64,000 bases of DNA from Streptomyces sp. NBC_01210 (GCF_036010325.1 NZ_CP108549.1:4712001-4776000), one strand, 5' to 3'. Positions 20,390 through 29,574 are shown, counted from the first letter of the stretch. Made by a program: numbers and translations. The notes: generated by a model from the sequence alone, not told the origin.

Positions 20390-21855
20390 CCGACGGAGCG
20401 CGGCTGCCGCCCCTCGCGGAGTCGGTCGGCTACATCCGGTCGGTGGGCAAGGAGTCCGCAGCCGACGTACTGTCCCGGGCTCGGGCGTCCGGCCGCCTGG
20501 CGGTGCAGCCCCGCTGCGGGGTCGGCGGGCACGACGCCATGCGCGAGCTGCTGACGGAGCTGGCCGCGGAGGGCGCCCCCGATCTGCTCACCATCACCAT
20601 CGACTCCCACACCCGGCTGGGCAACTTCGAGCGGGCCCGCCGGCTCGCCCATCTCAGCCCGCGCGAACTCAACGGTTATCCGCTGGTGGCACACGGCTGG
20701 CAGCGCGGCCGGGAGCTCAACGAGTCGGTGGCTCCGCCCCTGCAGATCCGGCACGGTTCCCCCGACGCGCGGCTGATGTTCGAGGTGGCGGTGGCCGCCG
20801 GCATCACCTCGTTCGAGGGCGGTGGCATCTCGTACAACCTGCCCTACTCCAAGGACGTCCCGCTCGCCGATTCGCTCGCCGCCTGGGATGTGGTGGACCG
20901 GCGCTGCGGCGATCTCGCGGAGCTCGGGGTCGTCGTCGACCGGGAGCTGTTCGGCACCCTCACCGCGGTGCTGGTGCCGCCCTCCGTCAGTCTCGCCATC
21001 AGCGTGCTCGAGGCAGTGTTCGCCGCGCGGGCCGGGGTGCGGTGCATCTCGATGGCGTACCCCCAGGGCGGACAGCTCGCCCAGGACGTCGCCGCGCTGC
21101 GGGCGATTCCGCTGCTGGCCGAGCGCTATCTGCCCGACGGCGTGGACGTCCACGCCGTACTCCATGAGTTCATGGGAGTTTTCCCCAAGGAGCGGGGCAA
21201 CGCCGAGGACCTGATCCTCTACGGGGCGCTGGTCGCCAGGCTCGGGGGCGCGTCCAAACTGCTCACCAAGACCTACCAGGAGGCGTACGGCATCCCGGAC
21301 GCCGCGGCGAACGCGGCAGGCATCCGGCTGGCCCAGCGCGCCAATTCTCCGCTGCTCGGCTTTGTCGCGCCGAACGAGGAGGAGACTGCCGAGGAACTGG
21401 GCTGGATCCTGGCGGAGGTGGCGGAGATTGTGGAGCCCGTCCTCGAACGGCCCGACACGAAGGCCGCGGTGATCGAAGCCTTCGCCGACGGCCGGCTGGA
21501 CATCCCCTTCAGCGCCAGCAAGCACGCCCGGTCCGAGGTGATTCCCCGACGGGACGCCTCGGGAGCGATCCGCTACCTCTCGGCCGGCCGGCTGCCGCTC
21601 TCCGGACGCAGCCTGCGACGCCATCGCGAGCAACTGCGAGCCGGTCCGGGCACGGCGCCCGCGATCGGCTCGCTGCTGGCCGAACTCACCGGTGACATCA
21701 ACTACTTTCCGCTGTTGTTCGGTGAGACTTCCGGGAATACCGGAGCGAAGCAGCGAGACAAGTCCTTGGGAGGACCCCATGAAAGCCGTCCGAGTACACC
21801 GGCCGGGAGGACCCGAGCAGCTCGTGCCCGAGGAGCCGGCGCCGCCCGTCCCTGA
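20386..21855 (+). CDS. glmE: Glutamate (methylaspartate) mutase large subunit
   Basis: A 489-residue protein of the MutE/GlmE family, which holds the TIM barrel that binds glutamate. Typical stretches are QPRCGVGGHDAMRELL, TITIDSHTRLGNF, GGGISYNLPYSKD and MAYPQGGQLAQD. It starts in a four-base overlap with the small subunit gene. The C-terminal 30 or so residues are Arg/Ala/Gly-rich and run 77 bp into the next gene in another frame, which suggests that the tail is unconstrained. Methylaspartate from this pair is used in antibiotics such as vicenistatin and friulimicin (established knowledge), supporting a biosynthetic role here. Confidence 0.87.
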   Translation: MTDGARLPPLAESVGYIRSVGKESAADVLSRARASGRLAVQPRCGVGGHDAMRELLTELAAEGAPDLLTITIDSHTRLGNFERARRLAHLSPRELNGYPLVAHGWQRGRELNESVAPPLQIRHGSPDARLMFEVAVAAGITSFEGGGISYNLPYSKDVPLADSLAAWDVVDRRCGDLAELGVVVDRELFGTLTAVLVPPSVSLAISVLEAVFAARAGVRCISMAYPQGGQLAQDVAALRAIPLLAERYLPDGVDVHAVLHEFMGVFPKERGNAEDLILYGALVARLGGASKLLTKTYQEAYGIPDAAANAAGIRLAQRANSPLLGFVAPNEEETAEELGWILAEVAEIVEPVLERPDTKAAVIEAFADGRLDIPFSASKHARSEVIPRRDASGAIRYLSAGRLPLSGRSLRRHREQLRAGPGTAPAIGSLLAELTGDINYFPLLFGETSGNTGAKQRDKSLGGPHESRPSTPAGRTRAARARGAGAARP

Positions 21856-22741
21856 GCCCGGCCAGGTCCTGGTGCGCAACGACGCGGTGGGCGTCAACTT
21901 CATCGACGTGTACTACCGCGACGGCAGTTACCCCAGCGAACTCCCTTTCATCCCCGGGCAGGAGGCCGCCGGCACGGTCATGGAGACCGGCGAGGGTGTC
22001 ACCGGCTTCGCGCCGGGCGACACCGTGGCGTACGCGACCCACCGCGGCGCCTACGCCCGGACCGCGGCGGTGCCCGCGGGCAAACTGGTCCCGGTGCCCG
22101 ACGGGGTTGCGGCGCGCGATGCCGCCGCCGTGCTGCTGCAGGGCCTGGCCGCCCACTATCTGACCCATGACACCCACCCGGTCGGCGCGGGCGAGACGGT
22201 CGTGGTGCTGGCCGCCGCGGGCGGCCTCGGCCGACTGCTGGTGCAGCTGGCGGCGCACCGCGGTGCGACGGTGATCGCGGTGGTGTCCGGTGCGGAGAAG
22301 GAGAAAGCGGCCCTGGAGTCGGGAGCCCGGCACGCCCTGCGCTACGAGGGCTTCGGCGAGCGGGTGCGCGAGCTCACCGGTGGCGCGGGCGCGCAGGTCG
22401 TCTACGACTCCGTGGGCGCGGCCACGTTCGAGGACAGTCTGCGTGCGCTGGGGCGGCGCGGGATGCTCGTGCTGTGCGGGGCGTCCAGCGGGCCGGTACC
22501 CCCGCTCGACACGGGGCTGCTGCGCTCCGGCGGATCTCTGTATGTGACGCGGCCGACGCTCGGCGACCATGTGCCGGACAGCGACGCGCTGCGGGCCCGC
22601 GCGGCGCAGGTCTTCGCCCTGCTCGCGACGGGCGCGATCCGGCCGCTGGTCTCGCGGGAGCTGCCGCTGGAGCGGGCGGCGGAGGCACACCGTCTGCTGG
22701 AGGACCGCGCCACCATCGGGAAGCTGCTGTTGCTGCCATGA
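21779..22741 (+). CDS. Quinone oxidoreductase-like zinc-free MDR protein (copy 1)
   Basis: A 320-residue medium-chain reductase. The N-terminal GroES-like part has VGVNFIDVYYRDGSYP; the NADPH-binding region has LAAAGGLGRLLVQLA. No structural or catalytic zinc cysteines are seen, so it belongs to the quinone oxidoreductase (QOR) branch, which reduces activated double bonds or quinones with NADPH. GGGAGG precedes the ATG. The start lies inside the 3' end of glmE. A paralogue lies at 32650-33654. It is followed by a bidirectional terminator. Confidence 0.82.
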   Translation: MKAVRVHRPGGPEQLVPEEPAPPVPEPGQVLVRNDAVGVNFIDVYYRDGSYPSELPFIPGQEAAGTVMETGEGVTGFAPGDTVAYATHRGAYARTAAVPAGKLVPVPDGVAARDAAAVLLQGLAAHYLTHDTHPVGAGETVVVLAAAGGLGRLLVQLAAHRGATVIAVVSGAEKEKAALESGARHALRYEGFGERVRELTGGAGAQVVYDSVGAATFEDSLRALGRRGMLVLCGASSGPVPPLDTGLLRSGGSLYVTRPTLGDHVPDSDALRARAAQVFALLATGAIRPLVSRELPLERAAEAHRLLEDRATIGKLLLLP

Positions 22742-22784
22742 GTGCTGAGCGCCGAGATCTGACCGCCGAGGTCTGAAGACACGT

Positions 22785-22811
22785 GTGGCCGCCGGTTTCG
22801 CCGGCGGCCAC
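22785..22811. terminator. Bidirectional terminator between convergent genes
   Basis: A perfect 11-bp stem (22785-22795 with 22801-22811) and a TTTCG loop sit between the QOR gene and the convergent regulator gene. Confidence 0.75.
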
Positions 22812-22842
22812 CCGCTCGTTTCGGGAGGAAGGCGGGTCCGGA

Positions 22843-23892
22843 TCAGTTGGAGTCGGCGGCCCCGCCGTCCATCTGCGGGCTGGGTTCCGGCTTGACCAGG
22901 CCTTGCGCCGCGGCCCGCACCCCGGCCTGGAAACGGCTGGTGGCGCCGAGTTCATCCATGATGCCGGCCATGTAGCGGCGGCAGGTGCGGGTCGCCATGC
23001 CCAGCTTGCGGGCGATGACGTCGTCCTTGAGCCCGGTCGCCATGAGCCGCAGTATGGACGTCTTGATCTCTTCCGAGGTACTGGTGTATTCGACATCGCG
23101 CGGGTCGTAGGGACTGGCGGAGAGCCACATCTTGTCGTGCATACGCCATAAATGGCCGACGGTGGTCTCATCCGTCACTATCGCGGCCCCCGGCGGGCGA
23201 CCGCCCACCCGCTCCTGGGGAACGAAGGCCGTCGACCGGTCGAAGATGATCAACCGCTCGTAGATCTCCTCGGCCGTGCGCACCTCGGCCCCCAGGTCGG
23301 TGACCTTGCGGGTGTAGGTACGGGTGGCCAGGTTGGCCCGTGCGGTGTGCTGGTAGAGGATCCGCATGGTCACGCCCCGTTCCAGCATCGCCGTGTCACG
23401 GGCGACGGCCTCGTTGAGCGCCTCGGGGCTGCGTCCACCACCGGGCTGAATGGTGAACGCCTCACTGGTGCAGCTGCGGGTGGCGGCGGCCAGTTCGCGT
23501 CGCACTTCCGCCGGGTCCTCGACCAGCCGCACGGTGGGTGCGGTCTGATGCAGCTGCCGGTACTTGACGTAGATCGGGGCGATCGACCGCATCTGCCGGT
23601 GGATCTGGGCGAGTTGCTCGCGGCGCTCGCTGATGCCGGCCTCCAGATGGGCGGAGAGTTCGGCTTCGGCCACCTCCGGGTTCGCGGGGACCGGCGGCTG
23701 GTCCGTGCCGGGGGAGATCAGCAGTCTCATCTGGGTCAGTACGGTACGAATGCGCACGGCCTCGGCTGCATCGCACGAGAGTTGCTCAGCGATGTCGCTG
23801 TCGGTGAAGACGCCCCGCCGTACTGCGTGGTCGTACGCGGCTACACAGGAAGCGTCCAGTTTGGGAGCATTTTGCCGGTTTGATGTCGCCAT
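22843..23892 (-). CDS. LuxR-type HTH regulator with N-terminal winged helix
   Basis: A 349-residue regulator. The C-terminal LuxR HTH is seen at about residues 275-335 (ILRLMATGLKDDVIARKLGM, then RRYMAGIMDELGATSRFQAG). Residues 15-60 resemble a TrmB-like winged helix (DSDIAEQLSCDAAEAVRIRT). The middle resembles the phospholipase-D-like fold found in such regulators. There is no receiver domain, so control is probably not by a two-component kinase. It is the only regulator in the accessory block and is transcribed away from the main operon. A perfect 16-bp palindrome (23909-23924) lies just upstream of its start and is a candidate operator. Confidence 0.8.
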   Translation of the reverse strand: MATSNRQNAPKLDASCVAAYDHAVRRGVFTDSDIAEQLSCDAAEAVRIRTVLTQMRLLISPGTDQPPVPANPEVAEAELSAHLEAGISERREQLAQIHRQMRSIAPIYVKYRQLHQTAPTVRLVEDPAEVRRELAAATRSCTSEAFTIQPGGGRSPEALNEAVARDTAMLERGVTMRILYQHTARANLATRTYTRKVTDLGAEVRTAEEIYERLIIFDRSTAFVPQERVGGRPPGAAIVTDETTVGHLWRMHDKMWLSASPYDPRDVEYTSTSEEIKTSILRLMATGLKDDVIARKLGMATRTCRRYMAGIMDELGATSRFQAGVRAAAQGLVKPEPSPQMDGGAADSN

Positions 23893-23908
23893 ATGCCCGT
23901 TCCGTCCG

Positions 23909-23924
23909 AGTCCACTAGTGGACT
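23909..23924. promoter_or_regulatory. 16-bp perfect palindrome, candidate operator
   Basis: AGTCCACTAGTGGACT is a complete inverted repeat lying 16 bp before the regulator start codon and about 125 bp before the divergent NeuB-type gene. Its position suits autoregulation or joint control of both transcription units. The link to the adjacent regulator is inference. Confidence 0.45.
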
Positions 23925-24050
23925 GGCCATCTTAGGACAGCGCTATACCGCCTGCATTCCTTTTGTCGTGGCCTCGCCGATGGCAGAGTTGTGCTCGGGC
24001 CCGCGGAATGTCGTCGAGTAATCCGGAATTGGAAGGAAGACGGCACAGGT

Positions 24051-25133
24051 ATGCGCGAACTTGAGATATCAGACCGCCGAATAGCCGATGACACCGAGGC
24101 GTACGTCATCGCCGAGATCGGGCACAACCACGAAGGCAGCCTGGAGAAAGCGGAAGAGCTCTTCCGCCTGGCTGCAGCGGCCGGAGCGTCGGCAGCGAAA
24201 CTTCAGAAGCGCGACAACAAGGTGTTGTTCACGCGCGAGATGTACAACCAGCCGTACACCGGCCGGAACAGCTACGGCGCCACTTATGGCGCACACCGTG
24301 AATTTCTGGAGTTCGGGCGCGACGAGTATCTGCACCTCGCCAAGCTGGCCCAGGAGCTGGGCATCGATTTCTTCTCGACCGCATTCGACATGCCGTCTGT
24401 GGATTTCCTGATGGAAATCGATCTCCCGGCGATCAAGATCGCCTCCGCGGACCTCACCAACACCCCCCTTCTCGCCTATGCCGCCAAGACCGGCAAGGCA
24501 CTGGTCGTCTCCACCGGCGGTGGGACGATGGACGAGGTCAGGCGGGCCGTGGACACGATCCTGCCGATCAACGACCGGCTGGCGCTGCTCCAGTGCACCG
24601 CCGTCTACCCGGCCGGCGCCGAGGATCTGCATCTGTCGGTGATCGAGACCTACCGGCGGGAGTTCCCCGACGTGGTGGTCGGCTTCTCCGGCCATGATCT
24701 GGGCAACGAGGCGAGCTGCCTGGCGTACGCCGTCGGCGCCAGGGTGATCGAGAAGCACTTCACCCTCGACCAGACCCGTCCCGGCAGCGACCACCACTTC
24801 TCGCTCGACCCGCCGCTGCTGGCCGATCTGACCGCGTCCCTGGAGCGCACGCGCCGGACGCTCGGTTCGCCGGAGAAGATGTGCAGCGAGCGCGAGGCCC
24901 CGGCCGTGCGCAAAATGGGCAAGAAGCTCGTGGCGGTCCGCGATCTGCCGGCCGGCCACACGGTCACCGCCGAGGACGTCATCGCCAGGTCACCGGGCGA
25001 CGGCATGAAGCCGTACCGGCTCGACGAGGTGCTGGGCCGCACGCTGCGCGAACCGCTGCCGGCCGACGGTGCCTTCGCGCCCGAACTGCTCGACAGAGCC
25101 GACACGGCCGCCGGCGTAGGACGGGCGGGCTGA
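24051..25133 (+). CDS. NeuB-type PEP-condensing synthase with SAF domain
   Basis: A 360-residue enzyme of the sialic acid synthase (NeuB) family, which condenses phosphoenolpyruvate with an aldose or N-acylamino sugar to give a 2-keto-3-deoxy acid. Signature stretches are VIAEIGHNHEGS, AAKLQKRDN, DFFSTAFDMPSVDFL, KIASADLTN and FSGHDLGNEASCLA, and the C-terminal SAF (antifreeze-like) domain is present (SKLV-type region KKLVAVRDLPAGHTVTAEDV). ATG at 24051 follows GGAAGGAAG. It opens a long operon with sugar-type enzymes, but no CMP-sugar synthetase is present, so the product is probably used as a free acid instead of an activated sialic acid. Confidence 0.88.
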   Translation: MRELEISDRRIADDTEAYVIAEIGHNHEGSLEKAEELFRLAAAAGASAAKLQKRDNKVLFTREMYNQPYTGRNSYGATYGAHREFLEFGRDEYLHLAKLAQELGIDFFSTAFDMPSVDFLMEIDLPAIKIASADLTNTPLLAYAAKTGKALVVSTGGGTMDEVRRAVDTILPINDRLALLQCTAVYPAGAEDLHLSVIETYRREFPDVVVGFSGHDLGNEASCLAYAVGARVIEKHFTLDQTRPGSDHHFSLDPPLLADLTASLERTRRTLGSPEKMCSEREAPAVRKMGKKLVAVRDLPAGHTVTAEDVIARSPGDGMKPYRLDEVLGRTLREPLPADGAFAPELLDRADTAAGVGRAG

Positions 25134-25137
25134 GGCC

Positions 25138-25950
25138 GTGCTGTCCGACCTGACCGGCAGAACCGCTGTGGTCGCCGGGGTGGGCGGCAAGCTCGGCAGG
25201 GTGTGGACCAAGGCGTTTCTGCAGGCGGGTTCCGATGTCTTCGGGTTCGACCGGGTCGAACCCGAAGAAGAGGTGCTCAAGGAGTTCACCGAGCACAGCC
25301 AGGAGGAGGGAGCCGGCCGGTTCGCCTTCCATTACGGGGACGTCACCGACCGGAGCAGCGTCCAGCGTGCCCTCGACGAATGCCTTGCCCGGCACGGCCC
25401 GCCCAGCATCCTCGTCAACAACGCGGGCATCGACCAGCCGCCGTCCGCCGCATCGGGCAGCTGGCTCTTCGAGGACATTCCGGAGGAGCTCTCCAGCGCT
25501 GTTCTGGACGTCAACGCGGCGGGGGTGCTGCGCACCTGCCAGGTGTTCGGCACGGAAATGGCCCGGCGCGGGCGCGGCTCGGTGATCAACATCGGTTCGC
25601 TGTACGGAAGCGTGGCGCCGGACCCACGCTTCTACGACCACATCGAGCTGGATCCGCCGTTCCTCAAGCCGCCCGCCTACGGCATGTCCAAGGCCGGAGT
25701 CGCCGCTCTGACCCGCTATCTGGCCACCTTCTGGGGGCCGTCCGGGGTCCGGGTCAACACGTTGTCGCCCGGCGGCGTACTGGGCGGGCAGGACCCGCAG
25801 TTCCGCGAGAAGTTCACCGCCCGCGTCCCGCTGCGACGGATGGCCACCGAGGAGGACCTCGTCGGGCCACTGCTGTTCCTCGCCTCCGACATGAGCCGGT
25901 ACGTCACCGGGACCGAACTCGTCGTCGACGGCGGGTTCGTGTGCTGGTGA
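25138..25950 (+). CDS. Short-chain dehydrogenase/reductase
   Basis: A 270-residue classical SDR. Seen are LVNNAG near residue 97, the YGMSK catalytic Tyr-Lys pair near residue 180, and PGGVLGGQ after it. The dinucleotide motif is AGVGGKLG in place of the usual TGxxxGxG, a variant found in SDRs linked to NeuB genes. It lies four bases after the synthase with a GTG start, so it is co-translated. It probably oxidises or reduces a hydroxyl of the sugar-like intermediate; direction and cofactor are not evident. Confidence 0.83.
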   Translation: MLSDLTGRTAVVAGVGGKLGRVWTKAFLQAGSDVFGFDRVEPEEEVLKEFTEHSQEEGAGRFAFHYGDVTDRSSVQRALDECLARHGPPSILVNNAGIDQPPSAASGSWLFEDIPEELSSAVLDVNAAGVLRTCQVFGTEMARRGRGSVINIGSLYGSVAPDPRFYDHIELDPPFLKPPAYGMSKAGVAALTRYLATFWGPSGVRVNTLSPGGVLGGQDPQFREKFTARVPLRRMATEEDLVGPLLFLASDMSRYVTGTELVVDGGFVCW

Positions 25951-25975
25951 CCACCCACGACCAACGGAGTCAGCC

Positions 25976-27886
25976 ATGACCACCACCCTGCACTGGGTGC
26001 CGGCGGCCGAGTTCGCCCGCGTACGGGAGGGGATCTCCGATCCGTACGACGGCTCGCGTGCTGTGAGCGCACTCAGCCGGATCAACACCCTCTACATGAT
26101 CATGCGGGCCGGGTCCGGGCACCTGGGCTCCAGTTTCAGTGCCGCCGACATCGTCACGCACCTCCATCTCCACGAGATGCGGCGGCCGTTCGAGGACGAC
26201 GGCGACGTCTACTTCTCCTCCAAGGGCCATGACGCACCCGGTCTGTACGCGGCGCTCATCGGCCTCGGCGCACTCGACGAGAATCTGGTGCACGGGCTGC
26301 GCCGGATCGACGGGCTGCCCGGACACCCCGATGTGCACACCCCGCACATGCCCTTCAACACCGGCTCCCTCGGTATGGGCATCTCCAAGGCCAAGGGCCT
26401 GATCCTCGCCGACCGGCTGCACGGCCGGGACCGCCGCATCTACGTGCTGACCGGCGACGGCGAGCTCCAGGAGGGCCAGAACTGGGAGGCGCTCGCCGGA
26501 GCCGTACGACACGGGATGCGCGAACTCACCGTCGTCGTCGACCACAACAAGATCCAGTCCGACACCTGGGTGGCCGACGTCAGTGATCTCGGCGACCTGG
26601 AGGCGAAGTTCCGCTCCTTCGGCTGGGGGACGCTGCGCTGCGACGGCAATGACCCGCTCGAGCTGGAGGCCGTCTTCCGCAAGCGTGCGGAGAGCTTCCC
26701 CGACGGGCCGGCGGTGATCATCGCCGATACGGTCAAGGGCGCCGGCTGCGAGACGTTTGCCGCCACCACGTCCCTGCGGGACGGCGAGTGGATGTACCGC
26801 TTCCACAGCGGTGCGCCCTCCGCCGAGGACCATCGTTCCGCGTACGCCCAACTGAGCGCCACAGCAACCGAGCTGCTGGACCGCCACGGCCTCGGGCCGC
26901 TGCGGGTCGAGGCCGCGGTCCCCGGTCCCGTACCTGCCGTCGAAGTGGCCGCGAAGCGGCTGCCGCGGGTGTACGGCGAGGCGTTGGTGGAGCTGGCACG
27001 CCGGGACGCGCGGGTCGTCGCGCTCGACGCCGACCTGGTCCTGGACACCGGACTCATCCCCTTCTCCGAGGAATTCCCGGACCGCTTCTTCGAATTCGGG
27101 ATCGCCGAGCAGGACATGGTGTCGGCGGCGGGCGGCCTCGCCGCGGGCGGGCAGCTGCCCTTCGTCCACTCCTTCTCCTGCTTCCTGCACTCGCGGCCCA
27201 ACGAACAGATCTACAACAACGCGACCGAGGGCCGCAGGGTCGTCTACACCGGCTCCCTCGCCGGTCTGCTCCCGGCCGCACCCGGCCACTCCCACCAGGC
27301 GGTACGGGACATCAGCGCCCTCGGCGCCGTACCGGACCTGCTGGTCCTGGAGCCGGCCAACGCGGCCGGGGTCCGGGCCGCCGTCGAGTTCTGCGCCACC
27401 GCCGAGGAGAGCGTCTACCTCCGGCTGGTCAGCGCGCCCGTACGCAGCGAGGTCGACGCACTGCCCGCGGCGCCGCTTCGGGCCGGCCACGGCCGGGTGG
27501 TACGGGAGGGCGGGCGCACCGTCGCCGTCGGCTCGGGGCCTGTCGTCCTCGCGCAGCTGCTGTACGCGGCCGAACTGCTGACCGCCGACGGCATCGAGCT
27601 CACGGTGGTCGAGCTCCCCTGGCTCAACCGGGTCGCCCCCGAGTGGCTCGCCGAACTGGCCTCCGGGGCCGACACATTGACCGTCGTCGAGAACCACTAC
27701 ACGCAGGGCGGGCAGGCAGACACTCTCGCCCGCGCCCTGCTGGAGCTGGGCCTCGCCGCGACTCCCCGCTTCCACGGGATCGGCCTCACCGAGGTTCCCC
27801 GCTGCGGCACCGAGTCGGAGGCGCTCGCCGCGCACGGCCTGGACGCCGCGGCGCTCGCCGCCGCACTCCGTGACGACACCCGCTGA
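25976..27886 (+). CDS. Transketolase
   Basis: A 636-residue thiamine-diphosphate enzyme with both halves of transketolase in one chain. N-terminal part: AGSGHLGSSFSAADI, FNTGSLGMG, and the TPP-binding GDGELQEGQNWEA near residue 160. C-terminal part: ARDARVVALDADL-like region, FEFGIAEQDMVSAAGG, and the second-half HSFSCFLHSR. It moves two-carbon units between sugar phosphates. It is slightly shorter than housekeeping transketolases (about 660-700) and looks specialised. Located in the NeuB operon, it may supply or extend the aldehyde acceptor. Its stop codon lies in a 10-bp tandem repeat. Confidence 0.87.
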   Translation: MTTTLHWVPAAEFARVREGISDPYDGSRAVSALSRINTLYMIMRAGSGHLGSSFSAADIVTHLHLHEMRRPFEDDGDVYFSSKGHDAPGLYAALIGLGALDENLVHGLRRIDGLPGHPDVHTPHMPFNTGSLGMGISKAKGLILADRLHGRDRRIYVLTGDGELQEGQNWEALAGAVRHGMRELTVVVDHNKIQSDTWVADVSDLGDLEAKFRSFGWGTLRCDGNDPLELEAVFRKRAESFPDGPAVIIADTVKGAGCETFAATTSLRDGEWMYRFHSGAPSAEDHRSAYAQLSATATELLDRHGLGPLRVEAAVPGPVPAVEVAAKRLPRVYGEALVELARRDARVVALDADLVLDTGLIPFSEEFPDRFFEFGIAEQDMVSAAGGLAAGGQLPFVHSFSCFLHSRPNEQIYNNATEGRRVVYTGSLAGLLPAAPGHSHQAVRDISALGAVPDLLVLEPANAAGVRAAVEFCATAEESVYLRLVSAPVRSEVDALPAAPLRAGHGRVVREGGRTVAVGSGPVVLAQLLYAAELLTADGIELTVVELPWLNRVAPEWLAELASGADTLTVVENHYTQGGQADTLARALLELGLAATPRFHGIGLTEVPRCGTESEALAAHGLDAAALAAALRDDTR

Positions 27887-27920
27887 CACCGGCTGACACC
27901 GGCTGACACCCGCTGAGACG
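27881..27920 (+). repeat. 10-bp tandem repeat at the transketolase stop
   Basis: The unit GGCTGACACC is present in three near-perfect copies plus a fourth degenerate one. The first copy contains the transketolase TGA. Repeat slippage has lengthened the gap to the next gene. Confidence 0.75.
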
Positions 27921-27964
27921 CGCCGATCCGCGGCGAAATCCGCGCTGAACAGGAGTACGTACTG

Positions 27965-28639
27965 ATGGAAACCGTCTACAACGACCTCGTACGGCCGCCC
28001 AAGGAGATCGTGGACGCCTTCCGCGCGGTCCTGGACGAGTACAGCCCCAGCTGCCTCGTGACCGACGCCCGCCGCCGCGTCGGCGCGATCGGCGGCTTCC
28101 AAACCGTGCGCCACGAGCACAAGGTCGTCGGCCCCGCCCTCACCGTGAACCTCTCCATCGACGACCTCGTCGACTGCATGCCGGTGCTTGCCCGCGCCCA
28201 GCCCGGCGACATCGTCGTCGTCGCCTGCCACGGCACCCCGCTGACCGCCATGTGGGGCGGGCTGATGTCCACGCTCTCCCTGAAGGCCGGGATCGGCGCG
28301 GGCATCGTCGACGGCGCCGTGCGTGACGTCGACGAGATCCGCGACCTGGACTTCCCGCTCTGGTACCGCTCCACCGTTCCGCGGCCCTCGCCGACGGCCG
28401 TGCACGACCGCACCGAGCCGGTCCAGGTCAACGTCCCCGTCGTGGTCGGCGGCCAGGTCATCAACCCCGGCGACATCCTCGTCGCGGACGAGAACGGCAT
28501 CGCAGTCGTCCCGCCCGCGCTCGCCGAGGACGTACTGGAGGGCACCCGCCTCAACATCGGCAAGGAGCGCACCATCCGGGAGAAGATCTCCTCCGGCGCG
28601 ACCGTGCTGGAGCTGCTCGAAGAGTTCGGTCACCTGTGA
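27965..28639 (+). CDS. RraA / HMG-CHA aldolase-like protein
   Basis: A 224-residue protein of the RraA-like superfamily, which includes 4-hydroxy-4-methyl-2-oxoglutarate aldolases. Visible are GDIVVVACHGTP, the metal-site region WGGLMSTLSLKAG with GIVDGAVRDVDEI, and the late GDILVADENGIAVVP. The Arg and Asp of DGAVRD are the expected substrate and metal residues of the aldolase branch, so a true lyase acting on a 2-oxo-4-hydroxy acid is likelier than an RNase E regulator. It lies in the NeuB operon and could trim or remodel the ulosonate-like product. An AACAGGAG site precedes the ATG. Confidence 0.8.
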   Translation: METVYNDLVRPPKEIVDAFRAVLDEYSPSCLVTDARRRVGAIGGFQTVRHEHKVVGPALTVNLSIDDLVDCMPVLARAQPGDIVVVACHGTPLTAMWGGLMSTLSLKAGIGAGIVDGAVRDVDEIRDLDFPLWYRSTVPRPSPTAVHDRTEPVQVNVPVVVGGQVINPGDILVADENGIAVVPPALAEDVLEGTRLNIGKERTIREKISSGATVLELLEEFGHL

Positions 28640-29517
28640 TGGGTGCTCCCACGCGGCTGTATCTGACCGGGGCGGACGGCATGCTGGGCACCGCCCTGGC
28701 CGCCGCCCTGGCCGCCGACCCGGTGACCGGCGGCTGGGACGTGCACGGCGTCTCGGTCAAGGACTTCGACATCGCGGACGCGGCCGCGGTCGGCCGCTCC
28801 ATCGGGGAGTTCCGTCCCGATGTCGTCGTCCACACCGCCGCGCACGCCGTGGTCGACGACTGCGAGCGGGACCCCACGCTGGCGCTGCGCGTCAACATCG
28901 CGGGCGTGCGCAACGTGGCCGACGCCTGCCGGCGCACCGGCAGCCGGCTGGTCCACATCTCCAGCGACTACGTCTTCGACGGGGCCGCCCCGCCGGACGG
29001 CGGCTACCGGGAGACCGACCTGCCCAGCCCGCTGAGTGTGTACGGGCTGACCAAGCTGGCCGGCGAGCGCATCTGCGGCCTGCTGGGCGACCGGGCGCTG
29101 TCCGTACGCACCTCCTGGCTGTTCGGCGGGGCGGACGAGCGGGTGGACGTGGTGCTGGCCGCACTGAGGCTGGCCGCCGCCGGTGAGCCGGCCGCGCTGG
29201 TCGCGGACCAGTACAGCCTGCCGACGTACACCGGGGACCTGGCCCGGGCGCTGGTGTTCCTGCTCACCCGTCCCGAGCCGGTGGCCGGCACCGTCCATGT
29301 CGCCAACGCGGGTACGGCCAGCTGGTACGACGTCGGGCTGGCAATGCGCGAACTGCGCCCGGACATGCCCGAGCCGAAGCCGCTGACCATGGCGGAATGC
29401 GGTTTCGTCGGCGGCCGGCCGCGCGACTCGTCGCTGTCCACCGAACGGCTGGCCGCCCTGGGGCTGACCCTGCCGCACTGGCGGGACGCCCTGGAACGGT
29501 TCTGCGCACGGCACTGA
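28639..29517 (+). CDS. RmlD-like NAD(P)-dependent sugar reductase
   Basis: A 292-residue extended SDR of the dTDP-4-dehydrorhamnose reductase family. Seen are YLTGADGMLGTALAAAL (nucleotide-binding), HTAAHAVVDDCERD, SSDYVFDG, and the YGLTKLAGE catalytic Tyr-Lys. The ATG overlaps the previous stop by one base (TGATG); a GTG three bases earlier is an alternative. No dTDP-glucose synthase or dehydratase genes are nearby, so it probably acts on something other than dTDP-rhamnose, such as the keto group of the cluster intermediate. Confidence 0.83.
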   Translation: MGAPTRLYLTGADGMLGTALAAALAADPVTGGWDVHGVSVKDFDIADAAAVGRSIGEFRPDVVVHTAAHAVVDDCERDPTLALRVNIAGVRNVADACRRTGSRLVHISSDYVFDGAAPPDGGYRETDLPSPLSVYGLTKLAGERICGLLGDRALSVRTSWLFGGADERVDVVLAALRLAAAGEPAALVADQYSLPTYTGDLARALVFLLTRPEPVAGTVHVANAGTASWYDVGLAMRELRPDMPEPKPLTMAECGFVGGRPRDSSLSTERLAALGLTLPHWRDALERFCARH

Positions 29518-29530
29518 CCCGGAGTTCGAG

Positions 29531-29562
29531 CAGACCAGAGTCCGAGCAGACCAGAGTCCGAG
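29531..29562 (+). repeat. 16-bp tandem duplication
   Basis: The unit CAGACCAGAGTCCGAG occurs twice, head to tail, in the short gap before the flavoprotein gene. Confidence 0.8.
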
Positions 29563-29574
29563 GAGAGGAATACG

